Source of the DNA: Alphaproteobacteria bacterium
Lineage (GTDB): Bacteria; Pseudomonadota; Alphaproteobacteria; ATCC43930; CGMCC-115725
NCBI GenBank assembly: GCA_019240125.1
Contig: JAFAYW010000152.1
Coordinates: forward strand, 1-64,000
Direction of reading: 5' to 3'
Length of the DNA stretch: 64,000 nucleotides
Every line of letters starts with the position of its first letter. The first letter of the stretch is position 1. Below the pieces are notes generated by a model. It was not told where the DNA came from. It saw only the letters and a list, made by a program, of their open reading frames with translations, and searched no databases. The position numbers were made by a program, and so were the translations under genes. Positions 42,694 through 49,913 of this stretch are shown here, in pieces.

Positions 42694-43139
42694 CCACCAA
42701 CGCCTCGATGAAGATGCTGATCGGCTCGGTCGAGCAGCGCACCGAGGGGGCTCTGGCGACATGGCAGTCGATGCGCCAGGAGTGTCAGCAGGCGCTTGAC
42801 AAGCTGGAGGTGCTGAAGCGGCACCGCGAACGCTACAGCGAGCTTTTGCGCGGCGGGTTGCAGAACGGCATGTCGGGGTTTGCGACATCGGCTTATCTCG
42901 GCTTCATCAAGAAGATCGACGATGTCGTGCTGACGCAGCAAGGGGAAGTCATCCGTATCGAGGCGGCCTGCGCCCGCCAGTGGGAGCAGGTCGTCGCGCT
43001 GCGGCGCGAAAAGCGCACCTATGAGCTGCTCGGCGAGCGCAGCGAGACGCGCGAGCTGCAGACCGCGCTGCGGCGCAGCCAGCGAGAGATCGATGACGTG
43101 CTACAGCGCGCCGCAAGTCTGCCGGCGCTGTTTAATTGA
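42690..43139 (+). CDS. fliJ: Flagellar FliJ-type chaperone/stalk protein
   Basis: 149 residues, mostly charged helix (ECQQALDKLEVLKRHRERYS and AACARQWEQVVALRREKRTY). FliJ is the coiled-coil stalk in the FliI ring and an export chaperone escort. The family is poorly conserved; assignment rests on the ATGA overlap with fliI, the length and the antiparallel coiled-coil pattern. It ends with a short gap of 64 bases before fliL. Confidence 0.85.
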   Translation: MTTNASMKMLIGSVEQRTEGALATWQSMRQECQQALDKLEVLKRHRERYSELLRGGLQNGMSGFATSAYLGFIKKIDDVVLTQQGEVIRIEAACARQWEQVVALRREKRTYELLGERSETRELQTALRRSQREIDDVLQRAASLPALFN

Positions 43140-43203
43140 GCCCGATTGACATTAGCCCGCGCTTGACTGATTCCCACATGACGAAATTCGGAAATTTGTC
43201 CCC

Positions 43204-43740
43204 ATGAGTGATGCCAGCGGAGCAGTCGCCGCGGCGCCTTCCGCGAAGGGTGCCGGCAAGTCTAAAATGCTGATGCTGGTGGCCGCCGCGTTGCTCGCGG
43301 TCGGGTTGGGCGGCGGGGCCTATTGGTTTCTTGTCATGTCGAGGGCGCCTACCGGCGGCGGCGACGGCAAAGCAGCCGAAAGCCCACTCCCTTTCACCGT
43401 TGCGGTGAAGCCGTTTGTCGTCAGCATGGCGGGCAGTGACGGCACCTCGCATTTTGTGCAACTCGGGGTGAACCTGCAGGTGCCCGGCGCGCATGCCGGC
43501 GATGTCGTCACGACTATCCTGCCGCAATTGCAGGATGCGATGCGCCAGACCGTTCTGACGATGAAGTCCGATGACCTGCAGACCGTGCCGGGTATCAACA
43601 AGATGCGCGCCGCGATGCTGAGCCAGATCAACGAAGCGTTGGGCGAGGTGCTGGGCACAAAGCGGGTCACCGAGCTTTCTGGCGGCGACAAGATACCGGT
43701 GGTGCAGAACATCTTCTTCACGACGCTGATCGTCGAATAA
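43204..43740 (+). CDS. fliL: Flagellar stator-associated protein FliL
   Basis: 178 residues. A cytoplasmic N-terminus of about 20 residues (MSDASGAVAAAPSAKGAGKS), a single span MLMLVAAALLAVGLGGGAYW, then a periplasmic domain with FTVAVKPFVVSMAGSDGTSH, LPQLQDAMRQTVLTMKSDDL and EVLGTKRVTELSGGDKIPVV, ending VQNIFFTTLIVE. This matches FliL, which stiffens stators around MotAB. It is followed by fliO seven bases later. Confidence 0.92.
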   Translation: MSDASGAVAAAPSAKGAGKSKMLMLVAAALLAVGLGGGAYWFLVMSRAPTGGGDGKAAESPLPFTVAVKPFVVSMAGSDGTSHFVQLGVNLQVPGAHAGDVVTTILPQLQDAMRQTVLTMKSDDLQTVPGINKMRAAMLSQINEALGEVLGTKRVTELSGGDKIPVVQNIFFTTLIVE

Positions 43741-43747
43741 ACGGGTT

Positions 43748-44095
43748 GTGGCTGATCTCGTGCCCCTAGCGCCGGACTCTCTCAGCAGCCTGATCTTGGC
43801 AACCGGTGTTCTCGTCATTGTGCTGGGCGGTGCGGTTTGGCTGATGCGCCGCATGCGACCGGGTGCCGGCTGGGCGGGCGGGGGTGACTGCGTCGTCCTG
43901 CGCTCGTTGTCGCTGGGGCCGCGCGAGCGGCTGGTCGTGGTCGGGGTCGGCACCCGGCATCTTGTTCTCGGGGTTGCGAGCTCAAGCGTCACGCTCCTGT
44001 GCGAGCTCGACGGACCGTTGGCGCCGGCGGGATCAAGCGATCCCGCGTTTGGTCTGGCGGTGCGGCAAGCGGTCGATCGATGGCGCGGTCGTTAA
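43748..44095 (+). CDS. fliO: Flagellar export gate assembly protein FliO
   Basis: 115 residues from a GTG at 43748. It has one span LILATGVLVIVLGGAVWLMR and a small cytoplasmic domain with VLRSLSLGPRERLVVVGVGT and the FliO motif HLVLGVASSSVTLLCELDGP. FliO helps assemble FliP rings. The region overlaps the fliP start by 16 bases. FliO is poorly conserved but place and pattern agree. Confidence 0.88.
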   Translation: MADLVPLAPDSLSSLILATGVLVIVLGGAVWLMRRMRPGAGWAGGGDCVVLRSLSLGPRERLVVVGVGTRHLVLGVASSSVTLLCELDGPLAPAGSSDPAFGLAVRQAVDRWRGR

Positions 44096-44832
44096 CGGTT
44101 GCGGCGCTCGCCGCTGGCGGCGTGCTGCTGCTGAGCGGACTTGCGGCCCAGGCCGCCGAAATTCCGGCGCTCAACCTGCAGCCTGATGGGCAGGGCGGTC
44201 AGAACCTGACTGTGCCGGTGCAATTATTGATCGCGATGGCCGGGCTGGTGTTCCTGCCGGCCATCCTGCTGACGATGACATCCTTCACTCGCATCATCAT
44301 CGTGCTCTCGCTGCTGCGCCAGGCGCTGGGCCTTACACAGACGCCACCGAACCAGATTTTGATCGGGCTTGCGCTGTTCCTGACCTTGTTCGTGATGGGG
44401 CCGGTCTTCACCCAGGTGTCGAACGACGCCTTACAGCCGTTGCTCGATAACAAGATTTCGGCGACGGACGCGTTTGCCAAGGCGGAGGGACCATTCCGCG
44501 AGTTCATGGTTCGACAGACTCGCCGCGACGATCTCGGGCTGTTCCTCAAGCTGGCCGGCGGCGAGACATATGCCAACGCCAATGCGGTGCCGATGCGCAT
44601 CCTGATCCCGGCCTTTGTAACCTCGGAACTCAAGACCGGGTTCCAGATCGGCTTTCTGATCTTTCTGCCGTTTCTCGTCATCGACATCGTTGTTGCCGCG
44701 GTGATGATGTCGCTCGGCATGATGCTGTTATCGCCGACCAGCATTTCGTTGCCGCTCAAACTCGCGCTCTTCGTGCTGGTCAATGGCTGGACGCTGGTGA
44801 TCGGGTCGCTCGCCGAAGGCTTTGCCAAATGA
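44080..44832 (+). CDS. fliP: Flagellar export gate protein FliP
   Basis: 250 residues; start chosen at MARSLTVAALAAGGVLLLSG, which gives the signal peptide typical of FliP. The family core is complete: LLIAMAGLVFLPAILLTMTS, FTRIIIVLSLLRQALGLTQT, PPNQILIGLALFLTLFVMGP, LIPAFVTSELKTGFQIGFLI and GMMLLSPTSISLPLKLALFV. It forms the FliP5 ring of the export gate with FliQ and FliR. It overlaps fliQ copy 2 (ATGA). Confidence 0.96.
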   Translation: MARSLTVAALAAGGVLLLSGLAAQAAEIPALNLQPDGQGGQNLTVPVQLLIAMAGLVFLPAILLTMTSFTRIIIVLSLLRQALGLTQTPPNQILIGLALFLTLFVMGPVFTQVSNDALQPLLDNKISATDAFAKAEGPFREFMVRQTRRDDLGLFLKLAGGETYANANAVPMRILIPAFVTSELKTGFQIGFLIFLPFLVIDIVVAAVMMSLGMMLLSPTSISLPLKLALFVLVNGWTLVIGSLAEGFAK

Positions 44833-45098
44833 GCGAGGCGATGATCGTCGCGGCGGCGCAGGACATGCTGCGGCTGACGTTTCTCCTGGTCAGCCCCTTC
44901 CTGTTGATCGGGGTCGCTGCCAGCCTGTTGATCGGCCTGTTGCAGGCCAGCACCCGAATGAACGATTTGACCCTGAGTTTTGTGCCGCGATTTTTAGCCG
45001 TGCTGTTGCTGGCGTATCTGCTGTCGTCATGGGCGGGACAGCGCGTCGCCGCCTATATCGAGCGTTCCGCCGCGACGGCCGCGACGCTCGTCGACTGA
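44829..45098 (+). CDS. fliQ: Flagellar export-gate protein FliQ, copy 2 (within fliPQR)
   Basis: 89 residues, overlapping fliP by four bases, four bases before fliR: the textbook fliP-fliQ-fliR arrangement. Spans: LTFLLVSPFLLIGVAASLLI and FLAVLLLAYLLSSWAGQRVA, joined by STRMNDLTLSFVPRF. It deviates from the usual FliQ loop (TQ[IL]NExTLSF[IV]PK): R replaces Q, M-N-D replaces I/L-N-E, and R replaces K. It is thus distinct from copy 1 at 35205, which is closer to consensus. Either may be the main gate subunit. Confidence 0.9.
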   Translation: MSEAMIVAAAQDMLRLTFLLVSPFLLIGVAASLLIGLLQASTRMNDLTLSFVPRFLAVLLLAYLLSSWAGQRVAAYIERSAATAATLVD

Positions 45099-45102
45099 AC
45101 CC

Positions 45103-45888
45103 GTGCTGAGTTTCAGCGTGTCAGATGTCGCGCGCTGGGCTGGCGAGCTATTCTGGCCATTTCTGCGCGTATTGGGGCTCCTGTCGGTCGCGCCAGGCTT
45201 TAACTCGCCGCTGATCCCCGCGCGCGTCAAGGTAGCGTTGGCGTTGCTGACGGCCATTGTGCTGGCCGGCGGCCTCAAGCAATCGGCGCCGCTCGATGTG
45301 TCGTGGGACACGCTGTTGCTGTCGGTCGAGCAGGTGCTGGTCGGTCTCGCGATCGGTCTGGCGATGCAGCTGGTGATGACCGCAATGGCGCTCGCCGGCG
45401 AGTTTGTCGGCGTGCAGATGGGGTTTGGGATCGCCAGCCTGTTCGATCCGCAAAGCGGTTTCGAGGTGCCGGTCATGTCCAACTTCTTCAGCCTGACCGG
45501 CAGCGTGCTGTTCCTTGCGATGAACGGGCACCTGATCCTGCTCGGTGTCCTGATGAAAAGTTTTGACGCGGTGCCGATTGCGACCGGGATGGGGATCAGC
45601 GGCAGTGGCTGGCATGCGCTCGCGGCATCCGGCGCGATGCTGTTCCAGCTCGGGGTGTGGCTGGCGCTACCTGTGGTCGCGGTGCTGTTGGCGGTGCATC
45701 TCGCAGTGGCGCTGGTGTCGCGCGTCGCGCCGCAATTCAACATCATCTCGGTCGGGTTCGCGGTGTTTCTCTGGGTCGGCATTGCCGCGACGGTCGCGGT
45801 GGTGCCGCTGTTCGTGCCCGCGGTGCAGCACATGATCGAAGGCGGACTGGCGCTGGCAGGCGCCCTCCTGCAGCGGCCGCCGATATGA
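45103..45888 (+). CDS. fliR: Flagellar export gate protein FliR
   Basis: 261 residues from a GTG at 45103. Hydrophobic, with about six spans. Diagnostic stretches: FLRVLGLLSVAPGFNSPLIP, QLVMTAMALAGEFVGVQMGF, LFDPQSGFEVPVMSNFFSLT and VSRVAPQFNIISVGFAVFLW. FliR is the single-copy gate subunit beside FliP and FliQ. It overlaps flhB by four bases. Confidence 0.95.
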   Translation: MLSFSVSDVARWAGELFWPFLRVLGLLSVAPGFNSPLIPARVKVALALLTAIVLAGGLKQSAPLDVSWDTLLLSVEQVLVGLAIGLAMQLVMTAMALAGEFVGVQMGFGIASLFDPQSGFEVPVMSNFFSLTGSVLFLAMNGHLILLGVLMKSFDAVPIATGMGISGSGWHALAASGAMLFQLGVWLALPVVAVLLAVHLAVALVSRVAPQFNIISVGFAVFLWVGIAATVAVVPLFVPAVQHMIEGGLALAGALLQRPPI

Positions 45889-47021
45889 GCGACACATCCG
45901 GCGCCGACGCCCGCACCGAGCAGCCAACCGAGCGGCGGCTCGAAAAGGCGCGCGAGGAAGGCTCCATCGTGCGCGCCCATGGGGCCGCCGGCACCGCGGT
46001 GTTGCTGGCGGGAGCGTGCGTGCTGCTGGCCGGCGGCGGACGGATGGCCGAGCTGTTAAAGCTTAGCCTTGGCGCCGGGCTCGACCTGGCTCCCGATTAC
46101 ATGCGCGATCCGGACCGGCTGCTGGCCGCCACCGCGCGGGTCGTGCGACCGGGACTGACGGCGCTCGCCCCGTTCCTGCTGCTGATGGTGGTGGTGGCCT
46201 TTGTCGCCGACGCCGTGGTCGGCGGCTGGGTGATCTCCAGCCGACCGCTGATGCCAAACATGTCGCGCATCAACCCGCTGAGCGGGTTTCGCCGCCTGTT
46301 TTCGCAGGCGGCCTTGGCGGAAATCGTCAAGGCGCTGCTCAAGTTCATGGTGGTCGCGGGGGTGGCGGCCTGGCTGATCGCCGGCCGATTGCACGGCTTT
46401 CTGCATGTCGGTGCGGATACCTGGCCCGGCGCGGTGCAAGACGCGGCGGGGCTGATCGAGACTATCTTTCTAATTCTGGCCGCCTGCCTCGCCGCGGTAT
46501 CGCTCCTCGAGGTGCCCTACCAGCTGCACGCCTTTCGCGGTGAATTGAAGATGTCGCGGCAGGAGATCAAGGACGAGCAGCGGGAACTCGACGGCAGCCC
46601 GCAAACCCGCCGCCGCATCCGCGGCTTGCGATTGCGGCTGGCACGGATGCGGATGATGACCGAGGTGCCGAAAGCCGATGTCGTCATAATCAACCCCGAG
46701 CACTATGCGGCGGCGCTTCGCTACCGTGAAGGCGGAATGGCCGCTCCTCGGCTTGTCGCAAAGGGGACCGGAATGGTGGCGCTTCGTATCCGCACGGTCG
46801 CCGGGGAACACGGGGTGCCGGTCGTCGAGGTGCCACCTTTGGCGCGTTCGATCTGCCGCTTCGTCGAACTGGGTGATGAGATACCGGTCGGCCTCTACGG
46901 TGCTGTCGCCGAAGTGCTGGCCTATGTCTACCGGCTGCGCACCGCGCGGCAGGCGGGGCAGCCCTTGCCAGGGATGCCGGAGGACGGTCGGTTCGATCCT
47001 CCGACAGACTACGTTGTTTAG
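45885..47021 (+). CDS. flhB: Flagellar export switch protein FlhB
   Basis: 378 residues from the ATG at 45885. The N-terminus SGADARTEQPTERRLEKARE matches FlhB; four spans follow; then the cytoplasmic linker LKMSRQEIKDEQRELDGSPQ. The autocleavage site is normally N-P-T-H; here it is N270-P271-E272-H273 (NPEHYAAALRYREG). The rest of the domain (PRLVAKGTGMVALRIRTVAG, VPPLARSICRFVELGDEIPV) is normal. FlhB switches export from hook to filament proteins on contact with FliK. Glu at the third position may change cleavage rate. Confidence 0.94.
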   Translation: MSDTSGADARTEQPTERRLEKAREEGSIVRAHGAAGTAVLLAGACVLLAGGGRMAELLKLSLGAGLDLAPDYMRDPDRLLAATARVVRPGLTALAPFLLLMVVVAFVADAVVGGWVISSRPLMPNMSRINPLSGFRRLFSQAALAEIVKALLKFMVVAGVAAWLIAGRLHGFLHVGADTWPGAVQDAAGLIETIFLILAACLAAVSLLEVPYQLHAFRGELKMSRQEIKDEQRELDGSPQTRRRIRGLRLRLARMRMMTEVPKADVVIINPEHYAAALRYREGGMAAPRLVAKGTGMVALRIRTVAGEHGVPVVEVPPLARSICRFVELGDEIPVGLYGAVAEVLAYVYRLRTARQAGQPLPGMPEDGRFDPPTDYVV

Positions 47022-47030
47022 TTTGCCTAG

Positions 47031-47066
47031 GCTGCGCCCAGTACCTACGCTGCGCCCAGTACCTGC
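47031..47066. repeat. Tandem 18-bp repeat at the 3' end of the flgN-like gene
   Basis: GCTGCGCCCAGTACCT occurs at 47031-47046 and 47049-47064, two tandem 18-bp units. On the minus strand each unit encodes VLGAA followed by TAG, so the last codons and stop of the flgN-like gene have been duplicated. The second copy lies between the stop and the end of flhB. Confidence 0.85.
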
Positions 47067-47398
47067 GAGGCGGCGGGATTGCGCTCCGACCCGTCGATCG
47101 TATAGGAGCGATGCAGGGGCTGCCGCCGCAAGACATCCAGCGCGCCGCGCAGATGTCGCAGCATCGCGGCGCAGATGATCGAGTTTTCGCGGTTGTAGCG
47201 ATCGAGCGAGGCGATCGCCTCTGCTGGCGCCCCGGGAGCACCGGCGCCCTGCCACGTGGCATCGATCTGCTCTGCCAGGACCAGCTTGCGATGCGCCAGC
47301 TCGGTGATCCGCTCCGGGTTGCCCGACAGAAGGGCGTCCCGCTCCTCGGTCAGCAGGTCGCGCAGCTCGTCGAGCAGCGCCGTGAATTCCATCAGCAT
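47045..47398 (-). CDS. flgN: FlgN-like flagellar export chaperone
   Basis: 117 residues, ATG at 47398 (a second ATG is two codons on). The pattern LLDELRDLLTEERDALLSGN, RITELAHRKLVLAEQIDATW and LDRYNRENSIICAAMLRHLR fits FlgN: a long helical hairpin with 'L..L...E...L..gd...l..l...K..ll..i', then a C-terminal helix. FlgN is the chaperone for hook-associated FlgK and FlgL. It converges on flhB and follows flgA by 26 bases on the same strand, as in enteric flgN-flgM-flgA, but without flgM. The tandem repeat overlaps its end. Confidence 0.75.
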   Translation of the reverse strand: MLMEFTALLDELRDLLTEERDALLSGNPERITELAHRKLVLAEQIDATWQGAGAPGAPAEAIASLDRYNRENSIICAAMLRHLRGALDVLRRQPLHRSYTIDGSERNPAASQVLGAA

Positions 47399-47424
47399 CT
47401 TATCTGCTGCCCGTTGCCCACGGT

Positions 47425-48138
47425 TCAGAACTTTACTTCGACGCCGCCATCGCGAGTGACAGTGGCGCTGACGGTTTTCTGGCTGTCGGGGTTTTCGACG
47501 CGGATATTGTCCCCGACTCGACCGTCCTCCAACGCAACGGCGCTGGTCTTGATTTCCATGGCGCTGTCTTCCGCGGTCAACACGACATGCTGGCCGCGAT
47601 GCACGCTGATCGGCAGATCAAGCTGCGATTGCAGGATCGGCGTGCCCACCGCCAGCCCGGCCCGCAGGATCTTGCCCTCGACCTCCTTCATATCGGTGAT
47701 GACGCCGCCGGTATTGGCGAACAGGTCGACGCGGCCGCGCGTCAGATCGCGCGCGGCAAGCGGCCGGTTCGGGATCAGATTGCCGGCCGCGACGATGGCC
47801 CCGACCCAGGCATGCACGTGCACCGGCACATAGATCGTCCAGTGCGGCGTGTCGCACGTGACCTTGGCCGTCAGGGACGCGGCGTTGGCCGGCGGCAGGC
47901 TCACCTCGATGTTGGGGCAGGGGGCCAGACTGAGCCGCGGATCGATGGCCCCGACCGACACCTCGATCGTCGCGTCATTGAGCGCGGCGAGCCGGGCGCT
48001 GACCTCGTTTTCGATCGCGCCGCGGATTGTCGCCAGGTCTTGACCGTCATTTGTCGCCGCGAAACCGGGCGCGATCCATCCCGCAATCAGAGTTGAGCAG
48101 CCAAGGCGCGCCAGGTACTGCCGAGTTCGGCCATCCAT
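47425..48138 (-). CDS. flgA: Flagellar P-ring assembly chaperone FlgA
   Basis: 237 residues from the ATG at 48138 after GAGGAAACC; a longer frame upstream is unlikely. A signal peptide (LARLGCSTLIAGWIAPGFAA) is followed by the FlgA N-domain and the SAF domain (GNLIPNRPLAARDLTRGRVD, DMKEVEGKILRAGLAVGTPI, DLPISVHRGQHVVLTAEDSA), ending VRVENPDSQKTVSATV-like strands. FlgA helps FlgI form the P ring in the periplasm. It is divergent from flgB, the same layout as in enterics. Confidence 0.92.
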   Translation of the reverse strand: MDGRTRQYLARLGCSTLIAGWIAPGFAATNDGQDLATIRGAIENEVSARLAALNDATIEVSVGAIDPRLSLAPCPNIEVSLPPANAASLTAKVTCDTPHWTIYVPVHVHAWVGAIVAAGNLIPNRPLAARDLTRGRVDLFANTGGVITDMKEVEGKILRAGLAVGTPILQSQLDLPISVHRGQHVVLTAEDSAMEIKTSAVALEDGRVGDNIRVENPDSQKTVSATVTRDGGVEVKF

Positions 48139-48295
48139 CGCAGGTTTCCTCTTGGCAAAATAACGCGACCAGCGGTAATGTACAGAAAAATGGAAATTCG
48201 GCAAGTTACGCGGAAATTCTTCAAGAGGTCGCGACGACGCAGATGGTGCGGATATACAGCATTATTGCCGGGACCGGTCCGGCCGAGGCGACGCG

Positions 48296-48787
48296 GTGAC
48301 AAGCCCGCTGGATGCGGGGCTTGGCCTTTACCGTCACGCGCTGGCGCTGCGTGGCTATCGCCAGGCAATCCTCACGGCTGACATAGCCAATGCCAGCACT
48401 CCCGGATTCAAAGCCGTCGATCTGAATTTCTCGCAGGCTATGAACCGCGCGATGGGTAGCGACACATCCGGTGCCGGCATGCCGGCGGCCGTCGGGACGG
48501 ATACAGGCGTCAAGGCGCTGCTGGTGAACGACGCTCGCCACATCTCAGCATCGGACCTCGGCGGACCGGGCACCGCCAGCGCGCCTGATGAGTTGCCGCG
48601 CGATGCGGTGCAGTATCAGGTCAGCGCCCAGTCGACAATCGACGGCAATACGGTCGATCTCGATCAAGAGAAGGTGACAGCGGCGGGGAACGCCGTCGAC
48701 TACGCGGCGACCGCTACCTTCGCCACTCAGACGATCAAGCTGCTGCTGACCGCGATGGGCGGTGCCGCGCAAGGCGGCGGGGCGTAG
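48296..48787 (+). CDS. flgB: Flagellar proximal rod protein FlgB
   Basis: 163 residues from a GTG at 48296. The N-terminal rod motif is LRGYRQAILTADIANASTPG F-K-A (the ANxxTPGFK motif), and the C-terminal D0 helix is VDYAATATFATQTIKLLLTA. It is longer than the usual 130-140 residues through an Ala/Gly-rich middle. FlgB is the first rod protein and the operon head. Its promoter should lie in the 157-base gap shared with flgA. Confidence 0.9.
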   Translation: MTSPLDAGLGLYRHALALRGYRQAILTADIANASTPGFKAVDLNFSQAMNRAMGSDTSGAGMPAAVGTDTGVKALLVNDARHISASDLGGPGTASAPDELPRDAVQYQVSAQSTIDGNTVDLDQEKVTAAGNAVDYAATATFATQTIKLLLTAMGGAAQGGGA

Positions 48788-48790
48788 GCG

Positions 48791-49210
48791 ATGTCGCTGC
48801 TGGGCGTCTTCGGCATTTCCGGGTCGGGCATGGCGGCCGAGGCGCAGCGCCTGTCTACCGTGGCCAGCAATATCGCCAATGCCAACAGCTCAGTTTCGAC
48901 CGGCGGCCAGCCCTACCGCGCCCGCGAGGTGGTGTTTCGTTCTGTGCCCGTCACGGAAGGTGACAACACGGCCGCATCAGCGGGTATGGCGGGTGTGGAA
49001 GTGGCGGGGGTAGTGGAAAGCGCCACACCGTTCCGGTCGGTTTATGATCCGGGCAGCGGCTTTGCGGACGCTCAGGGCTATGTGCAGATGCCCAATGTGA
49101 GCCCCGTCGACGAGATGGTGAATATGATCTCGTCGCAGCAGAATTATCAGGCGGATCTCGATGCCTTCAATGTCGCGAAGAGTCTTGCTCTGCGCACGCT
49201 ATCGATCTGA
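48791..49210 (+). CDS. flgC: Flagellar proximal rod protein FlgC
   Basis: 139 residues, three bases after flgB. N-terminal EAQRLSTVASNIANANSSVS (rod motif), middle QPYRAREVVFRSVPVTEGDN, and the C-terminal YVQMPNVSPVDEMVNMISSQ QNYQADLDAF, all diagnostic of FlgC. Length is normal. Confidence 0.95.
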   Translation: MSLLGVFGISGSGMAAEAQRLSTVASNIANANSSVSTGGQPYRAREVVFRSVPVTEGDNTAASAGMAGVEVAGVVESATPFRSVYDPGSGFADAQGYVQMPNVSPVDEMVNMISSQQNYQADLDAFNVAKSLALRTLSI

Positions 49211-49222
49211 CGGATGTAGCCA

Positions 49223-49897
49223 ATGACAGCAGCGGCAAGCACATTACCGGCGAGTGTCGTGACGCTCCCAGCGGGCACGCAGCTGGCAAGCTCAGCCGCC
49301 AGTACCGCCGCATCGTCACTTAATCAGAGCGACTTTCTGCAATTGCTGACGGCGCAGCTCGAAAAGCAGGACCCGCTGAACCCTCAGAGCCCCAGCGATT
49401 TCGCCGCCGAGCTGGCGCAATTCTCCACCGCCAGCGGTGTCCAGTCATTGAACACCGCGATGACATCCAATAGTGGCGTGCAGGCCACCGGACTGGTTGG
49501 CCGCAATGTCGCCGTCCCGGGCAATACGATTGTTCTGGGTAGTGGCGGCACCGCCACTGGCGCATTTCAGCTGTCGGGCGCGGCCAGCGATGTGACCGTG
49601 CAGATCAGGAATGCACAAGGCAAAGTCGTCGGCACACTCGATCTTGGCGGGCTCGGCGCCGGCAACCAGAATTTTTCCTGGGGCGGGCAAGGGGCGACGG
49701 GTCAGGCGCAGCCCGCAGGAAACTATACATACACGGTGAACGCCACCGCCGCCAAGGGCGTCAGTTCGGTGACGGCGACGACATTCGCGGTGGCGCCGGT
49801 GACTGCCGTCGTGCTCGGCGGCCAGAGTGGGCCGCAACTCGAGCTCGGCGGGGGTCTCTCACCTGCGGCGCTGAGCTCGGTGCAGGAACTATTTTGA
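49223..49897 (+). CDS. flgD: Hook capping protein FlgD
   Basis: 224 residues. The FlgD N-terminal motif SLNQSDFLQLLTAQLEKQDP with LNPQSPSDFAAELAQFSTAS is clear. The C-terminal part has the FlgD Ig/tudor-like strands (VTVQIRNAQGKVVGTLDLGG and PAGNYTYTVNATAAKG). FlgD caps the growing hook during assembly and is later removed. flgE follows 16 bases downstream. Confidence 0.93.
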   Translation: MTAAASTLPASVVTLPAGTQLASSAASTAASSLNQSDFLQLLTAQLEKQDPLNPQSPSDFAAELAQFSTASGVQSLNTAMTSNSGVQATGLVGRNVAVPGNTIVLGSGGTATGAFQLSGAASDVTVQIRNAQGKVVGTLDLGGLGAGNQNFSWGGQGATGQAQPAGNYTYTVNATAAKGVSSVTATTFAVAPVTAVVLGGQSGPQLELGGGLSPAALSSVQELF

Positions 49898-49913
49898 TCG
49901 GGAGTAGGTAAGG

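Noticed and set aside
41539-42888. 449-codon minus-strand frame
   Set aside because: Lies antisense to fliI, whose ATPase motifs are intact; long because of GC-rich codons.
45027-45980. 317-codon minus-strand frame, Cys/Thr rich
   Set aside because: Antisense to fliR and the start of flhB, which are clearly real.
48139-48295. Sigma-54 promoter (GG-N10-GC) between flgA and flgB
   Set aside because: Candidate GG/GC pairs have spacing of 9 or 12, not 10.
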